From: Rhizodiscina lignyota
Taxonomy: Eukaryota; Ascomycota; Dothideomycetes; Aulographales; Rhizodiscinaceae
Length of the DNA: 64,000 nt
Assembly (NCBI GenBank): GCA_010015805.1
Contig: ML978125.1
Coordinates: forward strand, 2,330,963-2,394,962
Reading direction: 5' to 3'
Part shown: in pieces, positions 35,698-46,743 of the stretch
Layout of the letters: each line of letters opens with the position of its first letter
How positions within the stretch are numbered: position 1 is the first letter of the stretch
Made by a program: the position numbers and the translations under genes
Notes under the pieces: generated by a model
Databases searched by the model: none
The model's input: the letters and a program-made list of their open reading frames with translations, nothing else
Told to the model about the DNA's origin: nothing

Positions 35698-36351
35698 CAT
35701 GCATAGTGGCCTATCGAATCATTATGCCCGTGCATCATGTAATAAGTCTTATCCCAACTGCAATCCAAAAATAACTGGCCCACGTTTTTTTTGTTTTTTT
35801 TGGAATAGCTTCAACCCCCTTTAACGGCTGCTGTGCCACGGATCCGACCTGCAGCGGAATGTCTGCTGTTAAGCCCATCCCAAGTCGCCCAAGTACTCCG
35901 CCACAACTTTGAGTTTCGCTATGAATTTGATTCATCGCTGGAATCCATTGAGGTTTATACATATCCGACCCAATTCGCTGCACAGCGTAGGTAGCTGGAG
36001 AACAATCAGACGACTTTGACCATTGACTACGCACCAAATTAGGGCTCTTCGGAACATCAAAATGAGATTGGGCAAAATATTCGACAATATTGCCGCTCTT
36101 CTGTAGATCGGTACGCAGCATAATATCTCCTTAGCCCCCTATCACATGTAATTGGTTGCCAATGCTTAAGTAGTCCCAGATCGAGCGCTGCGTACATATC
36201 GATAGCGGGGTCATTAGGGCAATACGAGCGACAATCTTCGACAAGTTTCGAAATTCAGCCTTGCTGCTCTATTTAACTTTCATACAAGTTGAGTAAAGTG
36301 ATAAAAAATATCTCATCACGGTGTCGCCTCCATACAGCATATTGAGCGAGG
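35698..36351. other. Intergenic region between transporter and HET gene
   Basis: It includes a T-rich tract at about 35785-35803 downstream of the transporter, a candidate 3'-end region. A 128-codon minus-strand frame (35735-36121) is considered and rejected below. The last 200 bases would be the HET-gene promoter. Confidence 0.5.
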
Positions 36352-38070
36352 ATGCGACTGCTCAACTCCGATACTCTCGAGCTCAAAGAATTCACGGAGA
36401 GAGACGTGCCCGAGTACGCCATCCTGTCTCACACATGGCAGGACGGTGAAGTATCGTTTCAAGACATGCAAAATGGGAATGCGAAGGAAAAGCCTGGGTG
36501 GCAGAAGATTGAAAATTTTGCTAAGGTCGCAAGAGAGTGTGGTTATGCGTGGCTTTGGGTGGACACATGCTCCATTGATAAAAGTAGTAGTGCGGAATTG
36601 TCAGAGGCCATCAACTCCATGTATCGGTGGTATGGGAATGCCGTATTCTGCTGTGCTTATCTTTGCGACGTATCCGAACAGGGATTCTATGAAGAACTTG
36701 ACAGCAGAGCCAGCGACTGGGATCGGGGTTTTGACTATGCCTTTCGACATAGCCGGTGGTTCACCAGAGGCTGGACTTTACAAGAACTAATAGCGCCAGC
36801 AAAACTTGACTTTTATGTATCTGGGAAGGAAGGATGGAGTTCGTTGGGCAGCAAGGAATCTCTTCAAGAGAAGCTAAACAGCATAACCGGCATTCCCAAA
36901 GGCGTCCTGGTAGGGAAACATCACCATCGATCATTCAGCGTAGCTCAACGGATGTCGTGGGCTTCACGTCGAGAAACCACTCGTACTGAAGACATGGCAT
37001 ACTGCCTACTGGGACTATTCGAAGTCAACATGCCTCTACTTTATGGAGAGGGAGAGAGAGCATTCACAAGACTACAGGAAGAAATTATTCGAGTCTCTGA
37101 CGATCAATCCATTTTCGCATGGACCTCGCTATCCAAGGAAGAGGATGCCAGAGGGCTACTTGCGAGGTCGCCTGCAGAATTTCGGAATGCTCATGGTATC
37201 ATTTGTTTCAGAGATTCGTCAGCTTCTCTACCATATAATATGACAAACAAGGGGCTTTACATTCAACTACGACTCATTCCGAGGGGAGGACGGCTCCACC
37301 AAGGCTACCTTGCTGCATTAGACTGCCAACAGGAAGGCTGCTACGATGGACCGATTGGCATTTATCTGTCACGACTACCACATACACGCGACCAATTCGC
37401 CCGCATCGACCCAATGATCGAAAACATAAAAATTGCGAAGCTAGATCATGAATCTTCTCTGATAGCGATATATGTGAGACAAGATGAGATCCAACAACGT
37501 TCGGAAGGCAGTGGGTTAAGTTATTGGGTTCGGACGAAGCTGCCTGAGGGCTTTAAACCTTACGCAGTGCACGGAACTTGGAAAGAGCAGAGTTGTATCT
37601 TAAATGAGAAACAGGGCGATGGTATTGCGGCTTTGGCGTTCTTCAATTTACACCCAGAGGCAGCGCCTGCGGACTTCGGACTAGACTTCGTACTTGTCTT
37701 GAGTGAAAAGTCAGAACTGTTCCGGATGGAAGCTCGTGGGCTTGTTAACTGCAGCTACGTAATATTTCCTTTGGAACCTAACGATGGACCAGAAACGACT
37801 GACTTATGGGAAATGATGCTGCGGTCCTGGCGGATGAGTTCGAATCTCCAGTATGTTCAAAGATGGCCATGGCAGGTTCGGGTTCATATTAGCGATGGAT
37901 TTGGCTTAGGACAGAAGAGGCGTATTGTAGATCTCGAATACATTGATCTTGAACAGCTACGGGCGTTGTTGAACCCCAAGATCTGTCGCTTCGTGGCGAT
38001 GATATGTGAATCGCCACTATCATTGGAGGAGCGCGCCGCCAAGGAGCGCCACGCCTTAGCAAGGAAGTAG
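36352..38070 (+). CDS. HET-domain (heterokaryon incompatibility) protein
   Basis: HET-domain proteins trigger cell death after non-self recognition in filamentous ascomycetes; the domain is TIR-like. Single exon, 572 residues, start MRLLNSDTLELKEF at ATG 36352. The three HET blocks are clear: YAILSHTWQDGEVSFQD (about 22-38), ECGYAWLWVDTCSIDK with NSMYRWYGNA (about 62-95), and RGWTLQELIAPAKLDFY (about 140-156). These are followed by SWASRRETTRTEDMAYCLLG and MPLLYGEGERAFTRLQEEII, the conserved stretch that follows HET in the NWD2/HET-E group. The remaining ~310 residues contain no recognisable NACHT, WD or ankyrin repeats, so the recognition module is either novel or absent. Such genes are numerous and variable between strains. 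Confidence 0.92.
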   Translation: MRLLNSDTLELKEFTERDVPEYAILSHTWQDGEVSFQDMQNGNAKEKPGWQKIENFAKVARECGYAWLWVDTCSIDKSSSAELSEAINSMYRWYGNAVFCCAYLCDVSEQGFYEELDSRASDWDRGFDYAFRHSRWFTRGWTLQELIAPAKLDFYVSGKEGWSSLGSKESLQEKLNSITGIPKGVLVGKHHHRSFSVAQRMSWASRRETTRTEDMAYCLLGLFEVNMPLLYGEGERAFTRLQEEIIRVSDDQSIFAWTSLSKEEDARGLLARSPAEFRNAHGIICFRDSSASLPYNMTNKGLYIQLRLIPRGGRLHQGYLAALDCQQEGCYDGPIGIYLSRLPHTRDQFARIDPMIENIKIAKLDHESSLIAIYVRQDEIQQRSEGSGLSYWVRTKLPEGFKPYAVHGTWKEQSCILNEKQGDGIAALAFFNLHPEAAPADFGLDFVLVLSEKSELFRMEARGLVNCSYVIFPLEPNDGPETTDLWEMMLRSWRMSSNLQYVQRWPWQVRVHISDGFGLGQKRRIVDLEYIDLEQLRALLNPKICRFVAMICESPLSLEERAAKERHALARK

Positions 38071-38274
38071 GATATATCGAGTGAACACGGGACCTTTCTT
38101 AAGCCTAGTCCAGTTCGGGAAGACATTTGAGCCGGCATTGCAAGTGTATAAGGGGACCTAGAAAGTGATAGGGATTGAGACTCATGGTTGACCTCAATTA
38201 AGCTTCATACATATCCATGCCAATCCACTGCACAGCGAAACAAGGCAACTGGCAATATAGGTCTTTATCGACTT

Positions 38275-39953
38275 CTACTTTCTCAAATCGACGACCTCGA
38301 ACTCCAGTCCCGGCAGTTCACACACGTGACCCGGTTTCATGGCATCGGTGTAGAGATTCGTCTCGGAGTGTGGATGGAAGATTCCCGATTGTCGGCAGCT
38401 CAAGATATGCTTCAAACCAGGCGGGTCTGTAAGGCGGAAGACACCCCATCTGTACAGTAAGTCAGCTTCATGCAATTATCGTTACAACACACCTATCCCT
38501 CAGTGGTTTGGATATGAGGGACCACTTACGACGGCTCATGTCGCGGCGCGCAAACAATCGCAATGCTCTCCGCCATCTGCGCCTGGTATCCTCCATGCGT
38601 ATGCAAATCTCTACTGCTCATAAAACACGTCTGCGTGGGATGCGTGTGTATCCACCCCAGCGTCAACAGGTCTTCTCGATCACAATATTCCCACAGGCCG
38701 ACCTCGTCGGTCATCTCGCATGTGTCACTGGTCGCTTCCTGCTCCGGGATGACGAGCTTGCTGATGAAGAAGGCGTTGCTGATGAGGGTGCCGCACAGTA
38801 TGCCGAGAAATTCACGATTCATAGACGTCGCCTGTGAGGCAAAGGAGAGGAATTTAGAACGCAGGTTTGGAGGGAGGAATATGGTGCGCAGGGGAGTGCC
38901 GGATTCGAGAAATGCGGAGGGCTTGAATGTAAAGTCACGAGGGTTGACGTCTGGAGTTGCGGTGGTCGAACGAGGTACTGGAGAAGGTGTGTTCCGATCA
39001 TCGTATGAGACCTTTGAAGGTAGTGGTGGCGGTGACTGAGAATACTCTCGTTCTTTCGGCGGTAATGAAGGGGGGCCTGAATCAAGTTGCCGTAATATTT
39101 CCCTCGCGGGCGACTCTCTACTCCTGTATGTCGGTGGAGATTTCGCCTTCATGTCGAAATCGCTCTTTTGTGGTACTGTAGGATATCTCGGAGGCGCGGC
39201 CACAAATTTTGCGCCGTTAGAACTTCGTCTATCATTCCGATCCTGGAAAGTTTGCTGGCCGCGTTTGCCTGCTTCTATAATGTGCTTGGAAAGGTCATCA
39301 GGCCCCTCCTGCTCCGCTGTGTATGCTTTACGGCGCTTCTTCTCCTCTCTGCGTGCAAGCTTCGCAGCCAAGTCGCGATGTTCTTTTGCCTCCAAACTCC
39401 GCTTTTGATTGATTGAAGAATCTCCCCTATTCCCGCCTAGATTCATGCCGTCCATCTCATCTGCGAGACTCGCCTCCTGCTGCGCGCCGTTCCTCCGCCT
39501 CTCATCTGCCGCTTTCTCGCGCTCCTCTCTTCGTCGAGCCATAGCCTCTTCATATCTCTGATGTCGTTTATTTATTCCTGGCCTCAACTCTTCCAAGGTC
39601 TTGAGGTTCCGATGGACAACCTTGTTGGCCTGCGCCAACGGCTTTCTATTCTCAGCCAGCTTCGCCTCTGAATGTGTTGGCAGCTTTTCGATGACAAGGA
39701 GAGCATGACGGAGGAAGAAAAGGTAGGCATCTTGGTCATCGCCATCTCGTTGGTATGACTGCGCCTGCAATTGGAGGTTAGTATTTGCCTTAGAAGTGTA
39801 TCGGGGCTAATGGTTAACCTGTTTCTGTATTGCATCGGCTGTCCGGAGCCAGTATCTAAGAGGTATGTCTGGGTCGTAGTCGTAGTCTGCCGCTTTTCGA
39901 CTAATCTCTTCGACATTTAAAGGTGTCGGGAGATGGACGGCGTTCGCGGCCAT
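38275..39953 (-). CDS. sst2: AMSH-type JAMM deubiquitinase (Sst2-like)
   Basis: Endosomal Lys63-specific deubiquitinase acting with ESCRT in multivesicular-body sorting. Exons on minus are 39819..39953, 38530..39764 and 38275..38449, giving 514 residues. The N-terminal ~115 residues form the USP8/AMSH dimerisation-type helical domain (PLRYWLRTADAIQKQ then YLFFLRHALLVIEKLP). A charged and Pro/Ser-rich linker follows. The catalytic MPN+ domain holds the zinc site H418-x-H420-x7-S428-x2-D431 in HTHPTQTCFMSSRDLHTHGG, plus an upstream Glu in REFLGILCG. The C-terminal SWGVFRLTDPPGLKHILSC and the Phe-rich end match AMSH proteins. The last intron interrupts the strand just after ESIAIVCAPRHEP. Introns are 54 and 80 nt. 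Confidence 0.95.
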
Positions 39954-40355
39954 TGTGGTTGATGGGGCAGAGGGCTTTTCTCGAAGGGTTTCCAGTAATT
40001 GTCAGTAATCCTCAGCACATGTATATGGTGTTCAGCCGGGCATGAGGGCGGAGGCAAAGATGTCAAGTGAAAAGAAGCCGGATCTCACCGCGAAAGGCAT
40101 TCTTTATGAATATTGCTGATGCCTGAAGGCGTGTTGAAGTCGCGCGTGGCTCGCATCTTGCGTCACGTCTACATGGGTACCACGCGAGCTGCAGGCATGT
40201 GTGGGGGCTCCATAACGTGCATAACCACCCGATTTTCCATCTTTACCGTAGATAACAGATTGATGTGGACAGATCCTATACTGTACTAATGGCTTACGAG
40301 CTATCCTCGTTATACTTGTATCGATGCTGTCAGGAGTCAAGATATGCATTTCCAT
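39954..40355. other. Short intergenic region between two minus-strand genes
   Basis: AMSH promoter side and F-box 3' UTR. No additional gene, repeat or RNA recognised. Confidence 0.55.
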
Positions 40356-41930
40356 CTATAGCCCAGTGCCATAACTCTTAACCCGACTCCAGTAGAACGC
40401 CCGATCGTTCTTCAAGCCGAATTCCGCCCAATCGTCCGTGAGCTTATTGTAGCTCCAGTATCCTTTCCAGTTTAGCTTATTGTTTCTCGCGCCTCGACCT
40501 GCGCTACCGAACACAAATTGCATGCGATATGTATACTTTGGCACGACACCCTCTGTCTCCACGTGCAAATCGCCCTCCTGCTCTGCTTCCACATCTCCTA
40601 CCACGAACGCAGGATCCGGTCCGCTTAGCCGCCAACGCCCACTTAGTGCATCCTTCATGCATACACCTGGCAGGCCCGGGGCATAGTATTCTTTGTGCAC
40701 AGCGTCCTTTTGCAAGTGGTGCACAACGTCGGCTGGCTCGGCGGTTGTAAGTAAGCTGATGACAGAGCCATCCCGGAAGAAGCGGAGGTAGCGGTAATAG
40801 GTGACGATTAGAACTGGCGAATTCCAAGTTATATGCGTAGGTGAGGATGCACCCGGACGTGCGTAGTTCACGGTGCTTATATAGCAACCATTGAAACGTA
40901 TGCGCGGCCGTTGGCGGAAGAGATGGCGATACGTAGGGTATGCGGGCGTTAGGGGAATAGATATTGTAGCTGGAGTGGACATAGGATCGTCTGAGGAGGA
41001 AGAGCCGAGAACATAACCATCTTCCCCGTCGTCGCCAAGTGGTTTGCCTTTAATCGTGCAGCCGAAGCGATATCGCATAGCTGCAAAGCCATACTCATGG
41101 CCTGTCACGATGCGCTTCCAGATGCGATCTTCGGTAAGAACGAGATACGCGAGGCGTTTACAGACTTGCGCGAGCCTGGCAAACGACGCCAGATCGACAA
41201 GCGCGGTATGCAGGAGAATGTCGATGAGGAGCTCTTCGGGAATTTCAGACAGTGGGCATGGTGGAGGCTGCGACAGATCTGTTGGAGGCGGCTCGCCTTG
41301 GATCGAGAGCTGTGAAAATTCCGCGAGAAGGTCGGACATCGACGCAGACAGACCATATAATGAGTGGTGAGCTGTACTAGGCACTGTAACAGGTGCATTG
41401 GATGGGTTGGAATTCTGCGGTTTAGGAACATGTGGAAAGTGCTTGTTCTTGTATGTCTCGTGAACTTTGTGATCGAGCTGCCAGGTTGAAAACATCAGTA
41501 ACTGGAAACAACGTCAGGGACTACCATCTGGAGAATTCCTTACTCTGAAAGCCTTCCTATACAAGTTGACGCTGTCGCCTAAACTACCTTGTGTCTCCTT
41601 CTCAACCGCCTTTTCATAATGTTCCAGAGCCGACTGTGGTTCACGAGGAGCCTCTGTCTCTTCGCCATCAAGTCTTCTCCCTGTTTCCCGTTCGTCTAGG
41701 TCATGGTAAGACCGCGGCTCGATGTCCTCCCACCCATGATCTGCAGGTCTGTATGTAGCATTCGGCGGCTGCGTGGCGGTTCGTTTGGAGGAACTTGGTC
41801 CGGCTGCGGGTAATGCGCTATCAAAATTAGAGGAGCGCTGAGTAGTACTTGAAGTCGTCTGCTTCTTCTTGCTAACTTCCTCTTGCCACCTCTTTCGGAA
41901 GTTTTCGAGCTCTGCTTCGGTCTGGTTCAT
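40356..41930 (-). CDS. hrt3: F-box protein of the Hrt3/Pof7/FBXO9 group
   Basis: Substrate receptor of an SCF ubiquitin ligase. Exons on minus are 41544..41930 and 40356..41477 (intron 66 nt, phase 0), giving 502 residues. Residues about 85-135 form a TPR-like helical pair (PQSALEHYEKAVEKETQG, GDSVNLYRKAFR). The F-box is at about 206-253 (LSEIPEELLIDILLHTALVD, CKRLAYLVLTEDRIWKRI). The C-terminal beta-rich domain contains RIRFNGCYISTVNYARPG, WNSPVLIVTYYRYLRFF, TYRMQFVFGS and KLNWKGYWSYN, as in FBXO9 relatives. ATG 41930 (MNQTEAELENFRKRWQEEV) is the first ATG in frame. It is divergent from the MTM1-type carrier across 282 bp. Confidence 0.92.
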
Positions 41931-42033
41931 GATGGTGGGGAATCTCAGCACAAGCTATAGTTTGGAAGTAGAGACAAAGAGAGAAGGCCAGTCTAAAGAT
42001 AGGACATTTTAGGAATACTGTACAATCAATCTA

Positions 42034-42040
42034 CCAATCA
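42034..42040 (+). promoter_or_regulatory. CCAAT box in a divergent promoter
   Basis: CCAATCA between the F-box gene (minus) and the mitochondrial carrier (plus), about 170 bases from the carrier start. It fits the core of the Hap/NF-Y complex site, which in fungi links iron and respiratory genes. Functional relevance is inferred from position only. Confidence 0.3.
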
Positions 42041-42212
42041 ATCGGAGGTGTCACAAGGCGTATTCACAAGGGAAAGCGCACGATCGAATTGGCAACGACT
42101 TTCGGAGGTGGTGAGTCTTAAAGTGATCGTTAATACGGATATGGATCGGAGATAAGCACCCGCCGGGATCGGGCCGACGTCACGGTGAGGGAAAGTTTAG
42201 AATGAGCGCGTC

Positions 42213-43753
42213 ATGTCGACTCACCATCTTTTTCATCCAATACACAAATCTGCACAATGGCACCCAGTCGAGCTGTGTGACCTTCATCAACGCCAGTGGA
42301 GCTTCCAAGAGGCAGTAACGCGCGACGAAATGTCGCTGCACAATACCCACGCGCCTACCGAGGTGCACGAGAGCTCGACTGGCCCGGGTGGCCAAAGACA
42401 TGATAGAATAGAGCAAGACTTCAGAGGCTTTCCGACGGCGTCAGAAGATGCAGACGATACATCTAGCAATCCAGATGTCTCGATAACGCAAAGAATGGCG
42501 TCTGCTGTTCTTGGCAGCGTCTTAACTTCTCTACTAGGTTCGTGTCGGAACTTTCATATCTTCATCCCGTACCGAAGCTAATCTCTCATTCAGCCACCCC
42601 TCTGGACGTTGTTCGCGTCCGATTACAGTCGCAGCACCAATCAGTGCGTCCTCCTGTCTCAAATACGATACCCCATATACACTCGACGCCCGGGTCAGCA
42701 AACTTCTCGAACCTTCCTCCAAATCTAGGCATCACTGCTTGCTGCCGCGAAGTCTTCTGGGTTAATAACAACACTACGTACTGTGTGGCATCGCCAAATG
42801 TGGCAATAGTCAACAATCCCACGATTGCACGTCGTGCTGCAGAGTGTGCTGCGGAAGAGGCACAGCGCAAGACCTACACATCCACGTTCGACGGATTGAG
42901 CAAGATAGCACGAAATGAGGGCCTGTCATCATTATGGCGGGGATTGACGCCTACGCTTGCCATGGCTGTTCCTGCCAATGTGATATATTTCGCTGGATAC
43001 GACTGGTTGCGATACAGCAAAGAGTCTCCGTTTCAGAAGCTGAACGTTGGCGAGACCTACACACCTCTAGTTGCTGGCTCCGCTGCACGAATACTCGCGG
43101 CAATAGCAGTTAGTCCAATCGAGATGTTCCGGACGCGGATGCAAGCTAGTAGCTCAACTACCACAACCGGCCATCTTAGGGAGACATTCAACGGACTGTC
43201 GGAGATGGTGTCAACTCAAGGGTATCGGAGTTTGTGGCGTGGTCTCACCCTCACATTATGGCGTGACGTGCCGTTCAGTGCCATCTATTGGTGGGGCTAC
43301 GAATACGGTCGGGATGTCCTCACAGATGTTCGCGAACGTGGTCAAGGACGCGAAATACCGACTGGCCGGCCGAGAAGCCAGTCTCGGAGTCAGCAAAACC
43401 ACACTGAAACTCTTATTGATAGCTTCATCGCAGGGGGCTTGTCTGGTGCTGTAGCTGCACTAGTCACAACACCGTTTGATGTCGGAAAAACGAGACAACA
43501 AGTCGTCAGGCACTCATCCGACATCATGAGTAGACGACCTGCTGGGGCAGAGCGGCTGCCGGAAGAGCTAAACATGCCTCGATTCCTGTTGCACATTTTT
43601 AAGGAGCAAGGAACAAGTGGGTTGTTCAGGGGCTGGGCGGCACGATGCTTGAAAGTTGCGCCGGCCTGTGCGATTATGATCAGCAGCTACGAGATCGGAA
43701 AGAAGATGGCCACCGGGATGAATGAGAGGAGAGAATCGAGACGGCAGGATTGA
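42213..43753 (+). CDS. mtm1: Mitochondrial carrier, MTM1/SLC25A39-40 type
   Basis: Inner-membrane carrier; human SLC25A39/40 are needed for mitochondrial glutathione import, and yeast Mtm1 for manganese/iron balance. Exons 42213..42537 and 42594..43753 give 494 residues. The three carrier signatures are PLDVVRVRLQ (about 111), PIEMFRTRMQ (about 265) and PFDVGKTRQQ (about 390), each P-x-[DE]-x2-[RK]. After the first is a long matrix loop (about 120-205) with four cysteines (C158, C159, C172, C193), then FDGLSKIARNEGLSSLWRGL. A second loop of about 40 residues precedes repeat 3. The start is uncertain: ATG 42213 gives a ~90-residue leader, and ATG 42330 a shorter one; neither leader is conserved in my knowledge of the family. 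Confidence 0.92.
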
Positions 43754-44345
43754 CCGTACTAGGTGCTGTATTATATTATTTTTGGTGGCGTTTTGGCGGC
43801 ATCTCCCAACGCATCGCTTGGCGCAGAGTAGACGTGGATTAGACTTGCAGCGCTTTGATTGGAGTTTTGGCTTTCCTCTGCGTGTTCATAGCATCGAGAG
43901 GAGGCCTCCGCATCTTACGAGATTGTCAGGGATATGTACTGCTACCACTAAATTCAACAATCATGAGCATTTCAGTTCGCAGTGTCCGTGTTAGAATCTG
44001 AATACGTTACTTAGCGCAAAATGTCTGGTATTTAGATATTATTCAGCATTCAGGCGCATGCTCAGAAGCCCACTGGAACCATTCCCGTCAATGCTACTCC
44101 TGCCCTCGGCAAACCGACATAAATTGATTTTTAATTGCGTTGATTTCAGAGCTCCAACACAATTTCGAAATCATGCCCAGTTACTGAATTATCACTTTAA
44201 GCTATAAAGACTAGAGCTGAAGAGCTGCGGACGATCCATCTAAAGGTACATATAGACGTCATCGTGTGCCGCAATATCGTTCATAACCAAACTGCTAAAG
44301 CTTTCTTAATTTCCTTCTCATTCAACGAATATCCATCCTCTCAAA
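43754..44345. other. Intergenic region, no gene recognised
   Basis: Carrier 3' UTR and promoter of the epimerase gene. No conserved frame, repeat or RNA gene seen. Confidence 0.55.
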
Positions 44346-45519
44346 ATGGTCAACATCCTCGTGTACGTCTTTCATCCAATTCCATGCTGCCACGCCTGCT
44401 AATCATCGTCCAGAACTGGTGCGACTGGATACATTGGCGGAGATGCTCTCTACGCCATTGCAAACGCTCTCCCTGACCCGGACAATATACAATTTACCTG
44501 CACGGTGCGTGATAGCGACAAGGGTGCTATAATTGCGAAGGAGTACCCAAAAGTCAAGCTTGCGTATGGCGACCTCGATGCATATGACATGCTTGTTGAA
44601 GAAGCTTCCAAGGCGGACATAGTTCTGCGTACGTTCAATGTGATTGAATGGGCCTTCTCGGCTCAACTGCATCGACTGACACTAACTGTGATCAGACTTT
44701 GCGAATTGTGATCACGAAGGCGCAGCCAACGCTATTGTCGAGGGACTCTCGAAGCGGTCGGGCACGTCATATCTCATCCACACTTCTGGTACTGGTATCC
44801 TTACCGTCGAGGATGTGCATGCAAATGTCGTCGGCAGAGCATCCAACAAGGTGTATGATGACTGGGACGGCATCAAGGAAGTTACGTCTCTCCCCGACGA
44901 CGCATGGCACCGCAAGGTCGACAAGATCATCTTAGGCGCCCACGAGAAGTCCGGCGGCAAGATCAAAACGGCAATCGTCTGTCCGCCGACCATCTACGGC
45001 CCCGGAAGGGGCCCGGGCAACAAGAAGAGCGACCAGGTGTACAAGATGGCGGCGTACGTGCTGAAGAGCGGGAAGGCATTCATGGTGGGCGAGGGCCTGA
45101 ACACATGGACATACATCCACGTGCACGACCTGAGCGACCTGTATCTCAAGCTCACGGAAGCGGCGTTGCAAGGTGGCGGCAATGCTACGTGGAATGAGGA
45201 GGGCTACTACTTTACCGAGAACGGCGAGTTTCTGTGGGGCGAGATGGCGGAGAAAGTTGCTCAGGAGGTGTATAAGCAAGGCTTCATAAAGGACCCGACG
45301 GTGGCCAAACTCGGTATGGAGGAGGCGAATAATGCAACCCCGAATGGAGGACGGAAATGGGGACTGAACTCGAGATGTCGTGCGACCAGGGGAAGGAAGT
45401 TGCTAGGGTGGAGTCCGAAGGGCGAGAGCATCGAGAACTTGCTGCCTTCCATTGTGAAGGGAGAAGCAGTTGATTTGGGGCTGAGTAAGACCCATGCAGC
45501 AGAAGCAGCAGGAGAGTGA
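44346..45519 (+). CDS. Extended SDR / NAD-dependent epimerase-like protein
   Basis: Cytosolic NAD(P)-binding protein of the atypical or extended short-chain dehydrogenase group. Exons 44346..44362 (only 17 nt), 44414..44628 and 44696..45519 give 351 residues. The cofactor loop is assembled across the first intron: MVNILV joined to TGATGYIGG. Other marks are AYGDLDAYDML, ADIVLHFANCDHEG, YLIHTSGTG, KTAIVCPPTIYGPGRGPGN and TWTYIHVHDLSDLYLKL. A clear YxxxK pair is not obvious, so enzymatic activity is uncertain (NSDHL/NmrA-like relatives also vary here). The tiny first exon is easily missed and would leave the protein without its Rossmann start. No operon-like partner. Confidence 0.88.
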
Positions 45520-45927
45520 GCAATATTTCTCTCTGATAGGGGTAAAATGGCTCAAACTGATTTGCATTTATCCTGATTTCCACGGTATCAATGCAAGTTT
45601 AAAATCACGGTTGCTAAAATCTTAGCTTGAGCCACAATGGGGACCGAAGAGCGCCAGGCTCCAAAAACTCTTGCAATTTTCAATCTGAGTTTATGATTAT
45701 AGTGGTTCTGAGGGTACTAAACACTAAATTTTAAGTTTTGGCTTGCGAAACGCCATATCAGTTGCGCCCAAACATGCCATTCCATCGCACAGCAATTTGG
45801 TGTGTAGGATATAATGATCTGAGAGATCTCGAACAGAAATTCTTTTTGAATCGCCCGCCGTCGCTATGCCTCAAGATATTCTCTCACACAAAGGAAAGAT
45901 ATGAGATAGCTTAAGGAAATTCCTCCA
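45520..45927. other. Convergent 3' intergenic region
   Basis: The epimerase and the GPI-tailed protein end toward each other here. AT-rich with no coding signal, repeat or RNA gene recognised. Confidence 0.55.
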
Positions 45928-46743
45928 TTACAACATGGCGCCCGTGACCATGCTGAAAACCAGCAGGCCGACGGCGAAGAGTCCACCCTTGGACATCCCT
46001 GCACCAGGGACTTGGACCGAAGCAGCGGCTCCTGTGAATGATTGGAGCGGCGCGGTGTTGGTAGGAGAACCGGAGGGCGAGCCGGAGCCTAGGAAAGTGT
46101 TACCGGTCGAGTTTCCGTTGGGGAATGGCGCACCAGTGCCGGCGGCAGCACCACTGGCTGTGGCAAAGCCAGTGGGTTGCGCGGCACCACTGGCCGTTAG
46201 AATGTTGCCCGTACCTCCAATTGTGGTACCTGTACCCGCCGCACCGTTGGGTCCAACACTCGTGCTTGCTACCACAGTCTCGCCGGGGCCGGCAATGGCG
46301 TTGGTGGCAGCGACGACGTTAGTAGAGCCGGAGTCGGAGTTGGAGTCAGAGCCGGCTGAGATGGTGGTGCTCACGCCGTTAATGTTGATATCATTGCCGC
46401 CGTTTCCGCCCTGGATCTCGTTAAAGCTGTTCCCTGAGCCGCTGCCGCCGCCATTGCTCTGACAAGAGACGGAATTGTCGTTTCCAATGCCGCTGAGACA
46501 GTTTGAGACAGAGTTGATGTCGGACGAGCTTGCCGAGCAGAAGAAACCGCAGCCGTCAGCGAAAGTGGCGATCTTGGAGGATCCGCAGCATTTCTGATAC
46601 GGTGACAGGTCGCTGCCCTGCGGAGTGAAGGTGCATCCAGATTGGCCTGAGGAGGACTGGAAGGTGATTGCCTGGTTCGCGCAGGAGGAGGGAGTCGGCA
46701 AGACACCGGCGACGTTCGTGACTGTTGACAAGGACTGGGACAT
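45928..46743 (-). CDS. Cys-rich, Ser/Gly/Asn-rich protein with GPI-anchor tail
   Basis: Single frame of 271 residues from ATG 46743. Residues 1-95 carry eight cysteines in a spaced pattern (SSCANQA, GCTFTPQ, KCCGSS, GCGFFCSA, NCLSG, SCQSN). The middle is a low-complexity Gly/Ser/Asn/Thr stretch with many potential O-glycosylation sites. The C-terminus is a classic GPI signal: small residues (GAAASVQVPGAG), then a hydrophobic tail (GGLFAVGLLVFSMVTGAML) at the end. Oddly, no hydrophobic N-terminal signal peptide is seen (MSQSLSTVTNVAGVLPTPSS). An upstream exon or a different start may supply it, but none is obvious. Likely a cell-wall or plasma-membrane surface protein. Confidence 0.75.
   Translation of the reverse strand: MSQSLSTVTNVAGVLPTPSSCANQAITFQSSSGQSGCTFTPQGSDLSPYQKCCGSSKIATFADGCGFFCSASSSDINSVSNCLSGIGNDNSVSCQSNGGGSGSGNSFNEIQGGNGGNDININGVSTTISAGSDSNSDSGSTNVVAATNAIAGPGETVVASTSVGPNGAAGTGTTIGGTGNILTASGAAQPTGFATASGAAAGTGAPFPNGNSTGNTFLGSGSPSGSPTNTAPLQSFTGAAASVQVPGAGMSKGGLFAVGLLVFSMVTGAML

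Noticed and set aside
35785-35803. T-run as an intrinsic terminator
   Set aside because: Bacterial-type terminators do not apply in this organism; at most it is an AT-rich 3'-end region.
35735-36121. 128-codon frame on the minus strand between sugar transporter and HET gene
   Set aside because: Real ATG, but no domain, no hydrophobic or repeat pattern and no intron logic. It ends in the T-rich tract downstream of the transporter. Not enough support.
28170-38070. A secondary-metabolite gene cluster spanning permease, decarboxylase, transporter and HET gene
   Set aside because: No backbone synthase, tailoring oxidase or pathway regulator in the stretch. The decarboxylase and transporters alone do not support it.
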